Below are positions 1-13,267 of a stretch of 64,000 nucleotides of DNA, piece after piece. The DNA lies in assembly GCA_012932295.1 (NCBI GenBank), contig JAAONU010000011.1, positions 42,286,352-42,350,351 on the forward strand, written 5' to 3'. The stretch's first letter is position 1. Each line of letters starts with the position of its first letter. This DNA is from Cyclina sinensis. Taxonomy: Eukaryota; Mollusca; Bivalvia; Venerida; Veneridae. The notes below the pieces were generated by a model, which was given only the letters and a program-made list of their open reading frames with translations, was not told the DNA's origin and ran no database searches. The position numbers and the translations under genes were made by a program.

Positions 1-3000
1 TATCAATATGGATAATTGTTTTGTATACCTATAGTCTCTGACAAGTAACAATGCGAGGAATCCTTTAAACTCTGCCCATCCTATATTTTACAATGGAATT
101 CCTCTCCATCCCACTTTTTTAAAATTTTGTTACAGAATCTGAAATACAGCTGATAATTGACATTTTCAGAGCTTTGATTGTTTTGTTAAATGCTAATAAG
201 TATTTTTCAATATATTATGACACTGAATAAAAAGGTTAGACACATATTACTTGCGAGAGACTACAAGAGCCTGTGCCATGAAAATATGTCAATAAAGTTG
301 GTTTCAATTAAAATTACAATTTCATAAAATTCATAGCTTTAATATTAAACTTTAAAATACTGTTAAGTTTCTCTTCTTTCTTTTTCTACTGAATCACTTC
401 ATTGGATTTATTGTAGAGAAAGCAACATTAGTAAAATAGCCTGCCTAAATCACAACCAACTTCAGTTAAATGTTTAACAAGCTTTCATCTGAAAAAAGGA
501 CATATTCACGTGACACGGCATATGATACACGTCCATGACATGATAGAGCAATTTACACAGCTACACACAGCATAGGACACTAGGAAATCACTGCTCTACT
601 ATGATCTAATCAAATATACAAATATATTGGGGAATGCTGCAAACCATGGAAATGATATTAAACAATTTTACAAATAGGAAATGAAAATTAATGGTTTTAC
701 CTTTTTAAGTTTACCTAAATCCCTGACCATGCATTTTACACTTTCCTTCTACCCTATAATGATTAAATGCAAATAAAATGAAATATCATAACCACATTTC
801 ATTAAAAAAAAAAAAAATTGAAAGAAGTTTTGTACAATTTGGCAGATAAGATGCATAAAATACTGGCGCCATTCATTACAATTGTTGCAAAAATTAATCT
901 AAATGCATAATGCAGGCTGTTTGATATCAAACTATCATATGTTTTCAAAAAACCACTTCCAAAACTAAGAAATGTTAAAAAAGATGTAGACATCAGCCAA
1001 TATAGATACTGTATTCTAAAGCTGATTAAATTTCTTAAAGAATAAAATCTATCTCCTCTAGAAGCTCTTAGACAAATACAGATTTAACTTTGACAAGCTA
1101 AATTGCGTCTAATCAATCAAATGCTGTCTTAGGAAAGAATAAATTGCTTTTAAGTAAATTTTCTTTTCCAGATTATATTTTTTGGGGGCTATATTTCTTG
1201 AACTATTGTATACAGTTTCTCTCACATAATTGGAAAAACAATGAAATACATGTAATTCTAAGTTTTCGGTGACTTCTTTGATTTAGCGTAGAATTTAAGA
1301 AAACAATTTCAAATGTGTCTTTAAAGATTAACTAAGAAACCGACAGATTTAAACTGCTAAACATACAACTTCATAGATAAAAACATGCCATTTTACAATG
1401 AGGTCAGTATTTCTGAAAGGACAGAGTATCACGAAATAATATATACATGTATATACCAGATTCCTTAAAAATTTTAAGCAACAGTCCTGCGTGACCAGCA
1501 AATGTGAACTACAGACAAGAAACAAGCTATTCTGAACTAGCAAGGACCAAAAATATTTCTTATTCTTTTTTTCAGGGAAACGTAAAACATAACTATGAAG
1601 TTAATGTATATAAAGATTCTTTAAAACAAACTTCTGTACAAATGACAACTTCTTAAAAACATCCCAATAAATTGGAAAATACAACAAACAAATTATCTGC
1701 ATCATTTCCAGATAGCACAGACATCTTACAAATGCTATGGTTCCTGATTTCATTGTACTTATAGCACATAGCTTTAGTCTGACTTAAAAATGTGGACGTT
1801 TTATTGTTTTCCCCTTAAAAAAATGAAATATTCATGCTCCAAAAGAGGGAGTTTGGACAACCTGCAAGGTATGACACATATATTATGAAGAATACAAGAT
1901 TTAAAATCGTAAAGTATAAATATATTCCTTTCACATATACATTACATACTTTTTTGAACATGTAACATTCTTTTGTTTAACAACCACTTCTACTGTTCCT
2001 ACAGATATTATGCATAGTTTCATTAGACAATTATGTTGATATACGTCGGTTTTTGTTTCAAATTACACATCTCTCTGTGTCATAGCCTTTCACAGACTTT
2101 AGTAACAATAACAAGTGGTAACTTGGTGCCAAATCAAAAACTATTCATTCTCAACTGGAGAGCACATATTTTGTTGTTTCACAAATTTCAACGTTACAGC
2201 CATTTTGTAGGCAGGCATTATAGTTAATATTTGCTCCTGGAGAGAACCAGTACAGCTGCACTAGATTTCAATCTTCCATAAAAAGCTGGATAGTAAATAA
2301 TAATACCATTAGCCACTAGATAAGCCTTCTCCAGACAATATTACCTTTGTTAATCATGATTTATATATCACCTAGCAAAACATGTTCTCAATCTCTCATT
2401 CTTCTTCCTAATTCCCCAAACCTATTACCTCAGTTAGAATTTTTCAGCATTGTCTAGATGTCTGCTACAGACAACGGAATTGCCACTAACTTGTAAAACT
2501 GTAACAAATCAAAGCAATCCTAACATAAAGGAAGTATTCTTTCTGTATTTAGTCTAGCCATTCTATATGCACTGTATCATAGTGTATCTTAAAATAATCT
2601 ATCAGAGATGCAGACGAAAAAAAAACATCATCCCTTGTGACCACAAACCACCACTTGTTATTTTCGACCATTCCGAAGAGACTTGTCCTGGATGTTAACA
2701 GTTTACAGATGAAATGTGCTGAACACACCTGAAGATCTAAAGCTACAGACTTTTATCACAGTTATTCAAATACAAGTTCTTTAAGAGTAACAAAAAACAA
2801 TTAACATAATTTAACTACAACTACAATGTAATCAGTTCAGTCTTTCTAGCTAATGTGTACTTATATATATAATTTTCTTTACTTTTCACTAACATACAAA
2901 ATTCAATAACCAGTTCAGTGTTATCTCACCAATGAAATTTTATCACTAGAAAAAATCAATGACAATTTTCCAAGAAAAATGTCCTCTCACACTGCTATTT

Positions 3001-6000
3001 CAAAGGCTTGAGAAAAAAAGTCCAGTACTGGATCTTTACAAGCACTAAGCCAAATATTTCCCTAAACCAATGCTATCTTCCATTTTCCCTCATGAAACTG
3101 CCTCCATACACTTTTTTTTATGTAACTTGCAAAGCCCTTTTACCTTGAACTTTCAACAAGAGAAGCAATATCCCCACCCCCGCCCCAGCTTTTTAGCTTA
3201 ACATACTTATTTAAATAAAATGAAATTTCAACAGGGTAACAGTAAAAATACATCTTAAGTTTTCACAGATCAGTCGAAAGTCTCCAGATCAGTCTAATGA
3301 CCTCCTTCCTCTATGCTGACCAGTATAACGACTCCCCTATGGTAACCAGTCTTAATCACCCCCCCATTCTGACCTACACCAAAAGCCAGCGTTCTCTCGT
3401 AAAAACAACGTCTTTAACCGTACAATCTGGCAAGGCCTTATGTATAATCCAAAATTTAAAAACAACCACACACCTTTACATTTTGTAATAATCTCCTAAA
3501 AACAATAAATAAATAACAAATATCTCTTTATATTACATTTTGATAGAGTAACAAGTGAAAGTCCCACTAAGTACTGACTCCAAACTATGAACTTGAGACA
3601 AAACTGAAATAAATAATACAATATATGTAATTAAGTTATATAAATATGGTTTATGTTAAATACAAATGTATTACATTCATAAGCATGTGTAAGAACGTAA
3701 ACTATAATGGGGTGAAAACGAAAAACAATACAAGTAAAAACAAACAAAATGAGAATTGCTTCAAAAGATGTCAGGTCAAAATGCTTGTTAAAATGTTGTT
3801 AATCAAAAATTACTAATGTGTGTAATTGTGAATTTCTCAAAACAATCGTAAACTTCATTTTTACTAGCAGACTACACTGAACATTGTACATGAAAACTTT
3901 ATATTCTATAAGGAAAAAATCTACTTAAATACAGTGCTGCTTAAACAAGTAATACATGTCATTCATCTATCTGTATGTATATTTCTTCTATTCTGATTAG
4001 TTCACACCATGTACAATGTTTTTTTTAACATAATGGGATGGAGAATGCTGCAGTAATGTACACCTTTGACAGTGTTGTTTTGTGGTACTGTCTACCACTT
4101 TCCTTCAAATTTGTGACCGCTACTTTGCACACACTTACTTCTGTCGCTGCCGATTTACAAAATAAACAACCAAAGTTGTACTCAATATAACCAACTAAAC
4201 AAGTTCTATCTAATGTCAAATTTTAACCAATAAAATATTGCATAAAGATCAAACTTTTTTTATTAAAAAATACAAAATTTTTATGTATTCTTTTTATTTT
4301 AGAAAAAAAAAATCACAACACTGACTACTGACCCTTTTAACAAATCCTACTGCAAGTTTGGTTCACATTACTTAAAACTGTTGAAAAGCATGGAAGGTTT
4401 ATAAAATCAGAGTCTAAGGGTTTTTCTACAGATTCTACATAATTCAAATAGAATTTTCTGTCAATGTTTCTATTCAATAATTTTTTACCATTTCTATTTC
4501 AGTTGAATGTCCACAGAATTAATATTTACTGTGAATAAACCATATTTTAATCTGAGCTTAGTTTTTTTATGGCTTCTTTTTCATTTTTTTTTACGTCTTT
4601 TTTTTTCTTTTCTCTTTTTTCTCTTGTGAAATCCAGTGAAAACTACAATGATTCTAAAGTCTTCTAAACAGATGCACTATTACAAGACAGACTACAGAGA
4701 AGACAAAATACCAGATAATATACCAGTGTTAATTGCCTAGATCTGAGGTAGACATCACATGTATTTGCTGTAAACGCCTCAATTTTTGTTCTTTAAAAAT
4801 ATCTGACCATGCCGGTATTAAAGTTCAGCTACGTACTGATGAGTACTTGTTTCACTTTGAAACAGGACCTCTGATCTGTACTGCCTTTCAATGTCTTTGC
4901 ATTACATTCTCTTTTTTCATTTCATAAAAAATAATGCCAACATGTTTTTCTCACGCATACCACAAGGTCAAGGTCACAACACATTTTTCCACATGAAATC
5001 TTTCAAATGACTCTCCATTACCATCATTCCAGATGTAATTTTATTGTTCATTAATGCTCTAAATTACCGTTACTCCAAACATGAAAAACTGGTCAGATTT
5101 TTAATAAAGTTCACTCAAGAATGATCTAAATTGGGGAACTTCACCACAACATTTTGTATCATATGGTTAACAATAAAATATACAAATAACAGAATGATAA
5201 TCCATAAGCTAGGAACCAAAAATTGAAATTTTAAGAACATATCTATTTGAGTATCGTGGGCATAAAATTACAATTGCAATTAACACAAAAAGCAAGGAGG
5301 TTTTTTACAAATTTCTAATAATAAATAATACAACTGGCCATTAAATACAAACCATTGGAAATATTACAACACAAAATCTAGAAGGCTTTGAAGAATTAAA
5401 TGCAGCATAAAAAACTAATGGACAGCATTTGAAAAATATCGTAACAGTAAAAATTACCCGACGGATTTTAATGGACGAATGTAAGATCATGAAAGCAGTG
5501 GTGACAGTCAATTTGGCGTTTTTGTTTTAACAACATCTTATTGTGATAATGTTGTATTTCAACTCTGTAAAAATTAAGCTACAGTATTACTGCAATGAAT
5601 GACAATCCCTTGAAAAGAAAATGAAACATGACATTTTTGAAAACGAATTAATTCATCAAGAATACAACTATTGGAAGAATACAATAACAACTCACTTCTA
5701 AATAAAAACTTGTTAAACAAAATGTTTTGTCAAAATTTTAAGTGAAGGAAAAAGCATAACAAAATTCTTAAACATTTTTTTCGACAGTTTTATCCTTCAG
5801 GACTCAGTACAATTAACCTTGCTAAATTTCTCAAACAGTGCTGTGTATATATATATAACCTCTTATACAAGTATTTAGCAACATGAGTCTGCACATGAAT
5901 GAATGGACTGACCACCATTCTGCCAAAAATACATGTAAAATATTTGATTTTATGCATTTCACATGTTAAATGAATGCAAAAAGTTGTAACACGGTAACCA

Positions 6001-6351
6001 TGTGGTATAACATTAGTAACAAATATCAGAATGTTTCAAGATTCTGCTCTTCTGGTTAAAAGTTTCATTCTAGCCAAAAGGGTAACTTCTCGGTACAAAT
6101 GCACCAACAATAATAAATAAGTCTGCCTAAGCGGCACAGGAATCAAACTTGGGTTCACACAACTCAAACCAGTAGTCTCCCTTGAATGATCTTCAGAGTT
6201 CAGGTAGTAGAGACTATTTTCCATGTTCACCTTGAACATTCATAGACTGTTTTTCCGCAAACCTGTTACAAACAAGTTCTCTTTCCACTGCAGACAATCT
6301 TTAATGCATTTTACTTCTTTCAGTTTTCCAATGAAATTTTACCGAGTCTGA
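1..6351 (-). other. NCX 3' flank, probably containing the 3' UTR
   Basis: No coding exon, transposon with recognisable ends or tandem array is visible. The region is very AT-rich, with homopolymer runs (for example the A run near 805-820) and several AATAAA-type hexamers on the minus strand (for example opposite 5040-5045 and 4289-4294). None can be chosen as the polyadenylation site from sequence alone. A perfect AGGTCA direct repeat lies at 4965-4976. Small ORFs here are random in appearance. Confidence 0.5.
4965..4976 (+). promoter_or_regulatory. AGGTCA direct repeat with no spacer (DR0-type)
   Basis: AGGTCAAGGTCA is preceded by CACA. Two adjacent AGGTCA half-sites are the classic binding arrangement for some nuclear receptors. 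It lies in the 3' flank of NCX and outside any repeat I could define. Function is unknown and chance occurrence is possible. Confidence 0.25.
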
Positions 6352-6728
6352 TTAGAATCCTGGTACATAACAATAAGCAACCATCGATGACATTAATATA
6401 TAGAACACCCATAAAGACACAAAGAAAACTGTTGTTGGAAGTCTGTACTTTTTCGGCCCACCAAGTTCGCCACCAACAGCTTTCATCCTTCTGAGCATAA
6501 GTATAAAAATACAAACCACTGCCTCTATACAGAACAAAGTTACTGAGAAAGCGAGGGTTCCAGGATCCACTTCAAAAACTTCTCCTAAAGCGGCATGATA
6601 TACTGCAGCTATTGTCCAGGCAATGCCAATACCAAGGAATACATTTACAGCATTACTGCCCGTCACATTGCCAATCGAAGAATCTGCATATCGGTCATTG
6701 ACTGCGGCAACTTTACTGGCAAAAGTAT
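6352..6728 (-). CDS. SLC8 (NCX): NCX last coding exon: second half of alpha-2 repeat and final membrane segments
   Basis: The exon starts after a TTTACAG acceptor (exon base 6728) and ends with TAA at 6352-6354, giving 377 nt. The first two bases complete a split Asp codon from the previous exon. The product begins DTFASKVAAVNDRYADSSIG and continues through NVTGSNAVNVFLGIG, the family's alpha-2 signature that forms part of the Na+/Ca2+ pathway. Three hydrophobic stretches follow: the segment around FLGIGIAWTIAAVY, LAFSVTLFCIEAVVCIFILM, and TVFFVSLWVFYILMSSMVAY. A conserved GGELGGPKKYRLP loop sits between the last two, and the chain ends in CYVPGF. Vertebrate NCX proteins also end in a short -GF tail, so the C terminus looks complete. 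No frameshift or missing motif residue is visible. Confidence 0.97.
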
Positions 6729-8220
6729 CTGTAAATTAAATATATATTTTAGTCAATTAACTTTTTTTCAGAATAAGAAAATGGTAAAGCTGTTAACATG
6801 TATTTAAATTAGGATGAGGGTTACTTTATCTGAGGTTATAATATTGTCAAACATGCTTGAAAAACATAAAATCATTATGCTTGAAACAAAGCAGTTACTT
6901 TTTTTAGCAGTCTCTATACCTTTGTTCTGCAATAATTTCATCTGCATGTTTTATCATCCTCAAAAGCCAATCAGAGTTACAGTGTAGACAAGTCTGAAGC
7001 TAAAATTCTCTAGCACCCTAGAACCTGGTTTAAACCCCTCTGGCAAATGTTTTGCCACTGACCGTTCCAAGGCAGTAACCCCTGGGTTCTCATTTTTGTT
7101 AATTGTTTGTGGTGTCTTTCTTTAACTGATCTATAAATAAATTCAAGCCATCTTTTCCTCTACTTTTTGACTGTGTTCTACACAGTGTGTAGGAAGGCTG
7201 TTTTTTTTGACTGTGGTTTTTCCTGATACATGTTTTTCACTTTTTTTCCCTATAATTTGAAACTCCGATCTTTCACTGACCTCCACACTTTGAATCTTGG
7301 ATGATTTTTCATAACCAGTTTCAATAAAGCAAGAATGCATGCCAAGAGATGACATATGTATCTCATAGCCCTGATAAGTAGAAACTGGTACTTGGAACCT
7401 TCAAGCAAGTAGGCTATGAGCTGTACATATTTCAAAATGACTTAGCAACATATCTGGATGTCAGAAAAATCTGAAGACGTATTCGTGTGTACGTAACTTG
7501 TGGCAACTTTTTTCTAGAACTTTGCTGACGTTACCACAATCAGGTTTGGTGGTAAACTGTATCCTAGCCAGTAAGGAGTCTCTCATTACAGACTAGGTTT
7601 GGAGGAAATTTTCATAATCTTAGACAATAATATTCAGTAATGAAAATTTAGCCCAATTACAAACAATCTGAGGAATCTTGGAATGTTAATATATTCATTC
7701 CAGCCCGCTAATTTCATTTTCTACACTCAAATTGGATAATACCCATCTATTTAGCACAAGACTAAAACAAAAGTTTTCTAACTTTTATAATATATTATGG
7801 CCCCGTATCAAGATGCCAGTCAAAAATTAGAACAGGTAAACAGAAAAAATGAATTAGTCTTTATACAGAGTTGTTGTAGTACAATTTTTGGTTGGATAGC
7901 CATTTACCTTAAATGAATATCTTTATAGTGTCTTTGTACCCTATGGAGACAATTTTGTACTTAAATTCTTCTTTAGATAATCAATTATTTTACATTTTTA
8001 ACAGAATAAGCCAATAAAGGTCATATGCTGCATTACATGTGTTACTTTTAGGGCATATCCCTTTAACTAAAGGAAGGTACCTCATATCTGCATTTAACAA
8101 ATAAGTAACATGCTAATACAGCAGTTACTGGTGCACGCCTTTATCTACAATTCTATTAACAGCAAAACATGTCAATACCAGTCAACAAACATTTTCACAG
8201 AAATCAAATACACACATTAC
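6729..8220 (-). other. NCX intron (penultimate to last coding exon)
   Basis: This 1.5-kb GT-AG intron runs on the minus strand from CAG|GTAATG to TTTACAG. It is AT-rich, and I see no repeat with defined ends and no additional exon in it. Confidence 0.9.
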
Positions 8221-8379
8221 CTGGTACACTCGTTCCTAGAGCAACAAATGAGATGGCAGTAATTGAATCCTTGAGTCCTATAGTACAGCCAAAACTCGAA
8301 GCCAGATCACCAATAAAGGCCGTCAAAACACCAATCATAATTATAGATACTGAGAAACATGCCCAGCCTCCCCAGTAAT
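8221..8379 (-). CDS. SLC8 (NCX): NCX exon: membrane segment and first half of alpha-2 repeat
   Basis: This 159-nt exon has a TTTTTGCAG acceptor after a long T tract and a CAG|GTAATG donor, phase 1 to 1. It encodes (D)YWGGWACFSVSIIMIGVL, then TAFIGDLASSFGCTIGLKDS and ITAISFVALGTSVP. The first part is a hydrophobic membrane segment. GDLAS, GCTIGLKDS and ALGTSVP are characteristic of the exchanger's alpha-2 repeat, where ion-coordinating and helix-breaking residues lie. A corrupted copy of its 5' part lies immediately upstream on the coding strand (8400-8469), separated only by the T tract, and could compete for splicing. Exon identity is secure. Confidence 0.97.
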
Positions 8380-9042
8380 CTGCAAAAAAAAAAAAATATC
8401 AATAGAGGCCTTCGAAACACCAATCATTAATTATAGATACTGAGAAACATCCCCAGTCCCTCCAGTAATCTGCAAGAAAACACAATCTGAAAATACTTCT
8501 TAGAGCAAACTTTAAAATACAGCCAAAATAGTAAAGTCATCAGGGAGTTTCTCTGTATATACCAATTCCAGCCACTGTAGAACTTATGCCCTTTTTGATG
8601 AAAGGTTCTAGCTTCTCTGATCAAGTGATTAAATTCATCACCAGTGGTGTCTCAAATGCAATCTATGAATCTGAGTAAACTGTGTTCTAAATCTGAGTAA
8701 ACTGTCTTCTAATTCTGAGTTAACTGTGTTCTAATCAAGCTGAAACTTGTGCAAATCAAATATAAACTGAATTACAAGAATTGCAGTTAGTGTCTAAATT
8801 CATGCCAGCAGGTAACAAATTCTATAAACTTATTTAGAAATACATAAAGACTTCTTATATGACAACTGGGAGTTTAAGGTAGAAAGCCCTGATAAAATGT
8901 CAATGTTCCGGGCATTCAGCACTTTCCCTCTGACATAAATCATATACAGTCATGTTCTCTTAAAAACTTGAGGCCATAATGTCCATTTTGTGGGTAAAAT
9001 ATCCCAGCACAAATTTTCAAGAAATGGATTACAGTTACTCAC
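8380..9042 (-). other. NCX intron carrying the duplicated exon fragment
   Basis: This 663-bp GT-AG intron contains the decayed exon copy at 8400-8469. A short imperfect direct repeat of a 'ctgagtaaactgtgttctaa' type motif occurs around 8670-8735. Nothing else is recognised. Confidence 0.9.
8400..8469 (-). pseudogene. Decayed partial duplicate of the 8221-8379 NCX exon, with acceptor
   Basis: The minus strand of 8400-8469 repeats the first ~70 bases of the neighbouring exon with several substitutions, an inserted A (AATTAATG against AATTATG) and a changed WGGWACF region. It also keeps an acceptor-like TTTTCTTGCAG ahead of it. The copy abuts the T tract of the functional exon. No good donor follows; the nearest GT is a weak TTG|GTGTTT. 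If the duplicate acceptor were used with read-through into the real exon, the frame would reach TGA within the duplicate. This looks like a small tandem duplication that captured the acceptor and exon start. Whether it is ever spliced cannot be seen from sequence. Confidence 0.85.
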
Positions 9043-9153
9043 CTGTAGGAGGTATTAATGCAAAAATAACCTTCCAGAATAATGTAAGGAAATGCATCAC
9101 GTAGTCCGAACATGATGGCAGTTTCTCCTCCGATTCCTCCTCGTCATCGTCAC
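9043..9153 (-). CDS. SLC8 (NCX): NCX exon: acidic stretch and start of the C-terminal membrane half
   Basis: This 111-nt exon has a TTGTGTAG acceptor and an ACAG|GTGAGT-type donor, phase 1 to 1. It encodes (G)DDDEEESEEKLPSCSDYVM followed by HFLTLFWKVIFALIPPT. The acidic run followed by EKLPSC-DYVMHFLT-FWK is a recognisable SLC8 segment where the large cytosolic loop re-enters the membrane. The same arrangement (acidic run, EEKLPSC, DYVMHFLTVFWKV) is known in vertebrate exchangers. The candidate 12-nt microexon at 25285-25296 would add four residues immediately before this acidic run. Confidence 0.96.
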
Positions 9154-11250
9154 CTACACAACAGAAATAAATCATTCATTAATCATATTTATCCCTAGGT
9201 TACAGAAATAAATAAACAATCGCTGACATTATATCACCATGGCAACAGAAATAAATAAATATTCTAAACTATGCATTTTTCTCTGAATAACACTGTCTCT
9301 TGTTGCATTTAAAAGGCAGAGAATCTGATGTCAATACCTTTTCCTCTTTAAGTCCTTTCTAATGCATATTAATTACTCTGAGGCTAGAAATGGCATTAAC
9401 TATCATGAGTTTTTTGTACAATATGGAGAGTGAGCATTAAATTTGCAAGAAAGAATTTTCCATCAGACTGACAGTTTTATGTCAAAATTTACAATGTAAA
9501 AAAGTCTCCTTTTCTCTAATTATTTCTATTTCTATCTATCTCTATGTGTTTATTAACAAGAAATGTCTATATTACTGTCAAAAAGAACATTGCAAAAGTG
9601 CTCTGTTGTGCAAAAGTCAATTATCGAAGTGTTTATCCGTGTTGATATGAACCATTCTAAATCAAATTTACCACTGTATCATCAATTTTGAAGTATACAA
9701 AACAGGTTGTGATTGTATTTATAGCATTATTATACTACTTTGGAATTATGACTGCAGTCAAAAGACTGTTTCAATTTTTAACAAATTCTGAACAGGTTTC
9801 TGGTACTGGTGTATTACAATGCTTGGCCCACCACTCTGCGTTTTCCACAAAGCGATGCTAAAGCTGTTTCTTAAATGTCATTTAAAACATTGATTAAGTT
9901 TAATTCCTTTCATCTGTCACTATTTTTTTACCTAAAGTGAAGGAAGGTATACGAGTTTTATTTCCTCACCAATTATCAAGAAAGAAATGTACATCTTCTG
10001 TCTATATATGGAACAAAATTATCCTGAAAACCTGGTATTCTGTATAAACCTGCATGCAAGATTATGATATGTTCCTGCACTTACAATAAATGCTCAGGGG
10101 AAAACTTATATTTAGTGTTTATACTACTGCCTAAAGAACTTCGACTCCAGACAGTAATAACAACATGAGTATCATTTACTGTGGTAACTTGAAGACCAAA
10201 TACTAGCAAAGGATTAACAAATATCGCTCTGGCATTTAAGACAAAAGAACACATTCTATCAAAGGGTAGATTTTTCACTGTCTGTCTTGTCCACTGATAC
10301 TGCAGTGACTTTAATGGGAGATACAAGTATTTGGTTAACAAATATGGCTCTGGCATTTAAAGTAGAAAGAACAAATACCAGGACAGGATACAATTTTCAT
10401 AGTCTGCCTGGTACACTGACATATTATCTATAGAACTGGTTCAGATAATACACATTCATTCATAAAAAATTTCAACATGCTTAATTTCACCTGAAAATTA
10501 TTACAGTATTAAATTCTCTACATGATAAAAAAATTAAGGTAAAAGGCTAGAAAAAGCATAGCAGATATCATTTACTTATAAAAAGCAGATATCATTTCGT
10601 AATAGGAGACAATTTATGATGTAAAGGATTGCAGAGCAATTTTTATTATAAATGACAATTTCTGAGTCTCCTATGAACAAAAAATATATATTCAGTATGT
10701 TAAAAACAGCTGACAATGTTTTGTTTTCTTTAATATAATACAGCTTTTAATGTGCTGTAAAACCTTCAGTATCAAATGACAGGAGCTGAGGTATTTATGT
10801 TAAGAGATCTTGATCAAACCAGCTATAACTGCTGTGCATGCTACCAGACAGATCTTGGTCTTATTACAATAGAGAAACTTTAAAGTCTGACAATCAATTT
10901 TAACACTTTAAAAGATTTACCAAATAACAGAATGCACTTGAGAAAGTGAGTCTTAATATTAGTGATTAAAGTTGGAGACACATCAAAGTCATTAAATATT
11001 GATCATTGTTAATCACTCACTTTTTCTCATTTACCGTATTAATAATTATTGATTAGAAAAAGTTGTGGAAGTGTTATTTCTGTTACAGATCTACACAGCA
11101 CTCATTCTGTTTTTTCCTTATTTGGTGAAGAATGCTGATATGCCAGTGTTTCCAATAGGAACCCAGTTCAGCGGATTTTCTTCTGGGTGGCAATTTTATA
11201 GGAGTTTGAAGTATTAAAATCCTTGAAATTAAGGTATTGTTAGAAAAAAA

Positions 11251-12883
11251 AACTAGAACTGCCACTATCCTGGTGCCAATACCCCCACATGCCGAAACAA
11301 AAAGACAAAAATTATGTATGAAAAATTACTTAAGGCAATAACTCCAAAATTATGCAAAATACATTGAGGGATCTTGGGCGTTGCACTTCTCCTAAATAAG
11401 ATCTATATATCTGTGAAGTTTCAAGTTGATACCTCCAATATTTTTTTAGGTATTCCCCACACAAAAATTAAGTATGAAAATTTCAAAGGGCAATAATTCC
11501 ATAATTATGGAAAAAAGAGTTCTGGTTTTTGGGCGCTGCACTTCTCCTCAATGAGATCTATTTATCTATGAAGTTTCAAGTTGATATCTCCAATACTTTT
11601 GAAAGGGCACTTACCGTATATACTCAGCCAAAAGTCGACTCAACCATTAGTCGAGAAGGGGTTTTTGAGGTTAAAATTGATGATTTTTACTTAGACCCTT
11701 TCATATGTCGAGTTGGATTTTTAAGATTTTATGTAATCGTACAAACTGCGTATCTACAGTAAAGGGAAGCAACTACGTCGACAGAGTGGTGTGCGGTAGT
11801 TTCATTATACCGAAGACGTACGGGCAGTATGTTTTAAGACATTTTGGAAGGGATCATTTGAAAGTGATACAGTTGTTTGCTGTCAATATTATTCGTTTAA
11901 TTAATAATTTATTTAACTTGCAGGTCATTCAAAATGCACAAAAAAAACAACAACACAGAAACGTAATACCGAAGCACATGAATAATTTCAAACAGAAATT
12001 ATCACACTGAAATTATACGAGTTATTATGAAAAAAATTAATGCCAGTAATTGTTCACACCTTTGATTTCTGAATAAAGCATAATGCTGTTATGTTTACAT
12101 AGCAATAAGGACCTGTATGATATACGATTATACAACCGGAAAAGCCCTGACACTGGACAGACTTTATCAATAAACAAGGGAAGTCACTCTACAACTACCG
12201 CGCCATGGTCGTTTGTTTATTACATGTCAAACAGATGTGTGAAAATATCTTTGTCATACTGCCAAGCAGACTAATAAAACAAAAGAAAGGTTGACCCTTA
12301 TGTAAGTTCTTTATTGATTAGAGAAGCCTGCTGAATAATAATGATGTAATTACGCTACGGGGTTACCTCCGTGTAGTGTAAAAAATATGACTGTCATACG
12401 GGCAAGTACGTTTGATTTTTTTTTTTCATTTTATTTGCCTGACTCGCCCATACGTCGAGCAATGACTTTAAGGCCATTTTCTGGGGATTAAAAACTCGAC
12501 TTTTGGCCGAGTATATACGGTACTCCAAAATTATGCAAAAAAAAGTGATGGTTTTTGGGCAATGCACTTATCCTCAATGAGATCTATTTATCTATTAAGA
12601 TTCAAGTTGATATCTTCAATACTTTTTGAGTTATGTTCCAGACAAAAATTAGGTATGAAAAATTTCAAAGGGCAATAATTACAAAATTATAGAAAAAAGA
12701 GTTATGGTTCTTGAACACTGCACTTCTCCTTAATGAAATCTTCCATCTATGAAGTTTCAAGTTGATATCTCCAACTGTTTTTGAGTATGGCCCGGACAAA
12801 CAAAACCCGATCGTGGGACGGCCGGATGGACAAGCTGATTCCAGTATACCCCCACTTACAACTTCGTTGTGCGGGGGGGTATA
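11251..12883 (+). mobile_element. Hairpin-ended repeat element (family 1) with ~155-bp core units, interrupted by a TIR element
   Basis: It begins with AACTAGAACTGCC, followed at 11280-11289 by the arm TACCCCCACA. The core repeats a ~155-bp unit containing GGGCAATAAYTCC, TATGAAGTTTCAAGTTGATA and GTTAT/TATG-CCGGAC phrases. It ends with a GGAC-rich stretch (12790-12840) and a stem-loop (12845-12883). One side of that stem-loop is TATACCCCCAC and the other GTGCGGGGGGGTATA, so the 5' arm reappears in the 3' hairpin. No coding capacity is seen. The TIR element 11614-12520 is inserted in the core. The architecture resembles the Helitron-like elements with tandem-repeat cores reported from bivalves; that link is inference. 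Confidence 0.7.
11614..12520 (+). mobile_element. TIR element, copy 1 (907 bp, TA target duplication)
   Basis: The ends are 27-bp terminal inverted repeats starting CCGTATATACTC, with two mismatches between left and right, and each end is flanked by TA (11612-11613, 12521-12522). The element interrupts the family 1 repeat. No transposase is encoded; the short ORFs inside show no known domain. TA duplication fits the Tc1/mariner/pogo-type target preference, but superfamily assignment without a transposase is uncertain. It is nearly identical to 13268-14175. Confidence 0.85.
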
Positions 12884-13267
12884 AATAGTTTCATTCTGAA
12901 AATGAATGATTCATGGCTACAATACATGAAGTCTGACCTCTTGGATATATTTGTTTTACCTGCAATGTCATCTTTTTTCTCTGAAATCAAAGTTCTATTT
13001 AAATTCTATATTAAAGAAACTGGAAAGCTCCAAAGAGCTCCAAACCTTCTCAAAATCCTACCAATGAAAAAAAGGTTGCAAATGATAAACTTTCATAATT
13101 ATTTACATGGATATATATTACACATATATTTACAACATCAATAATAACTATTTCATGCTTAGCATTTTTACATCACATAAATTTACCCTTTCCCTCAATC
13201 GCATTAGATTTTTTGAGTCTGGCTTAAGCTATGTCATTTCCAAAGACTGCTCTTCAGATAGTAAGTA

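Noticed and set aside
5038..5046. Polyadenylation signal of NCX
   Set aside because: Several AATAAA-type hexamers occur across the AT-rich 3' flank, and nothing in the sequence singles out one as the true site.
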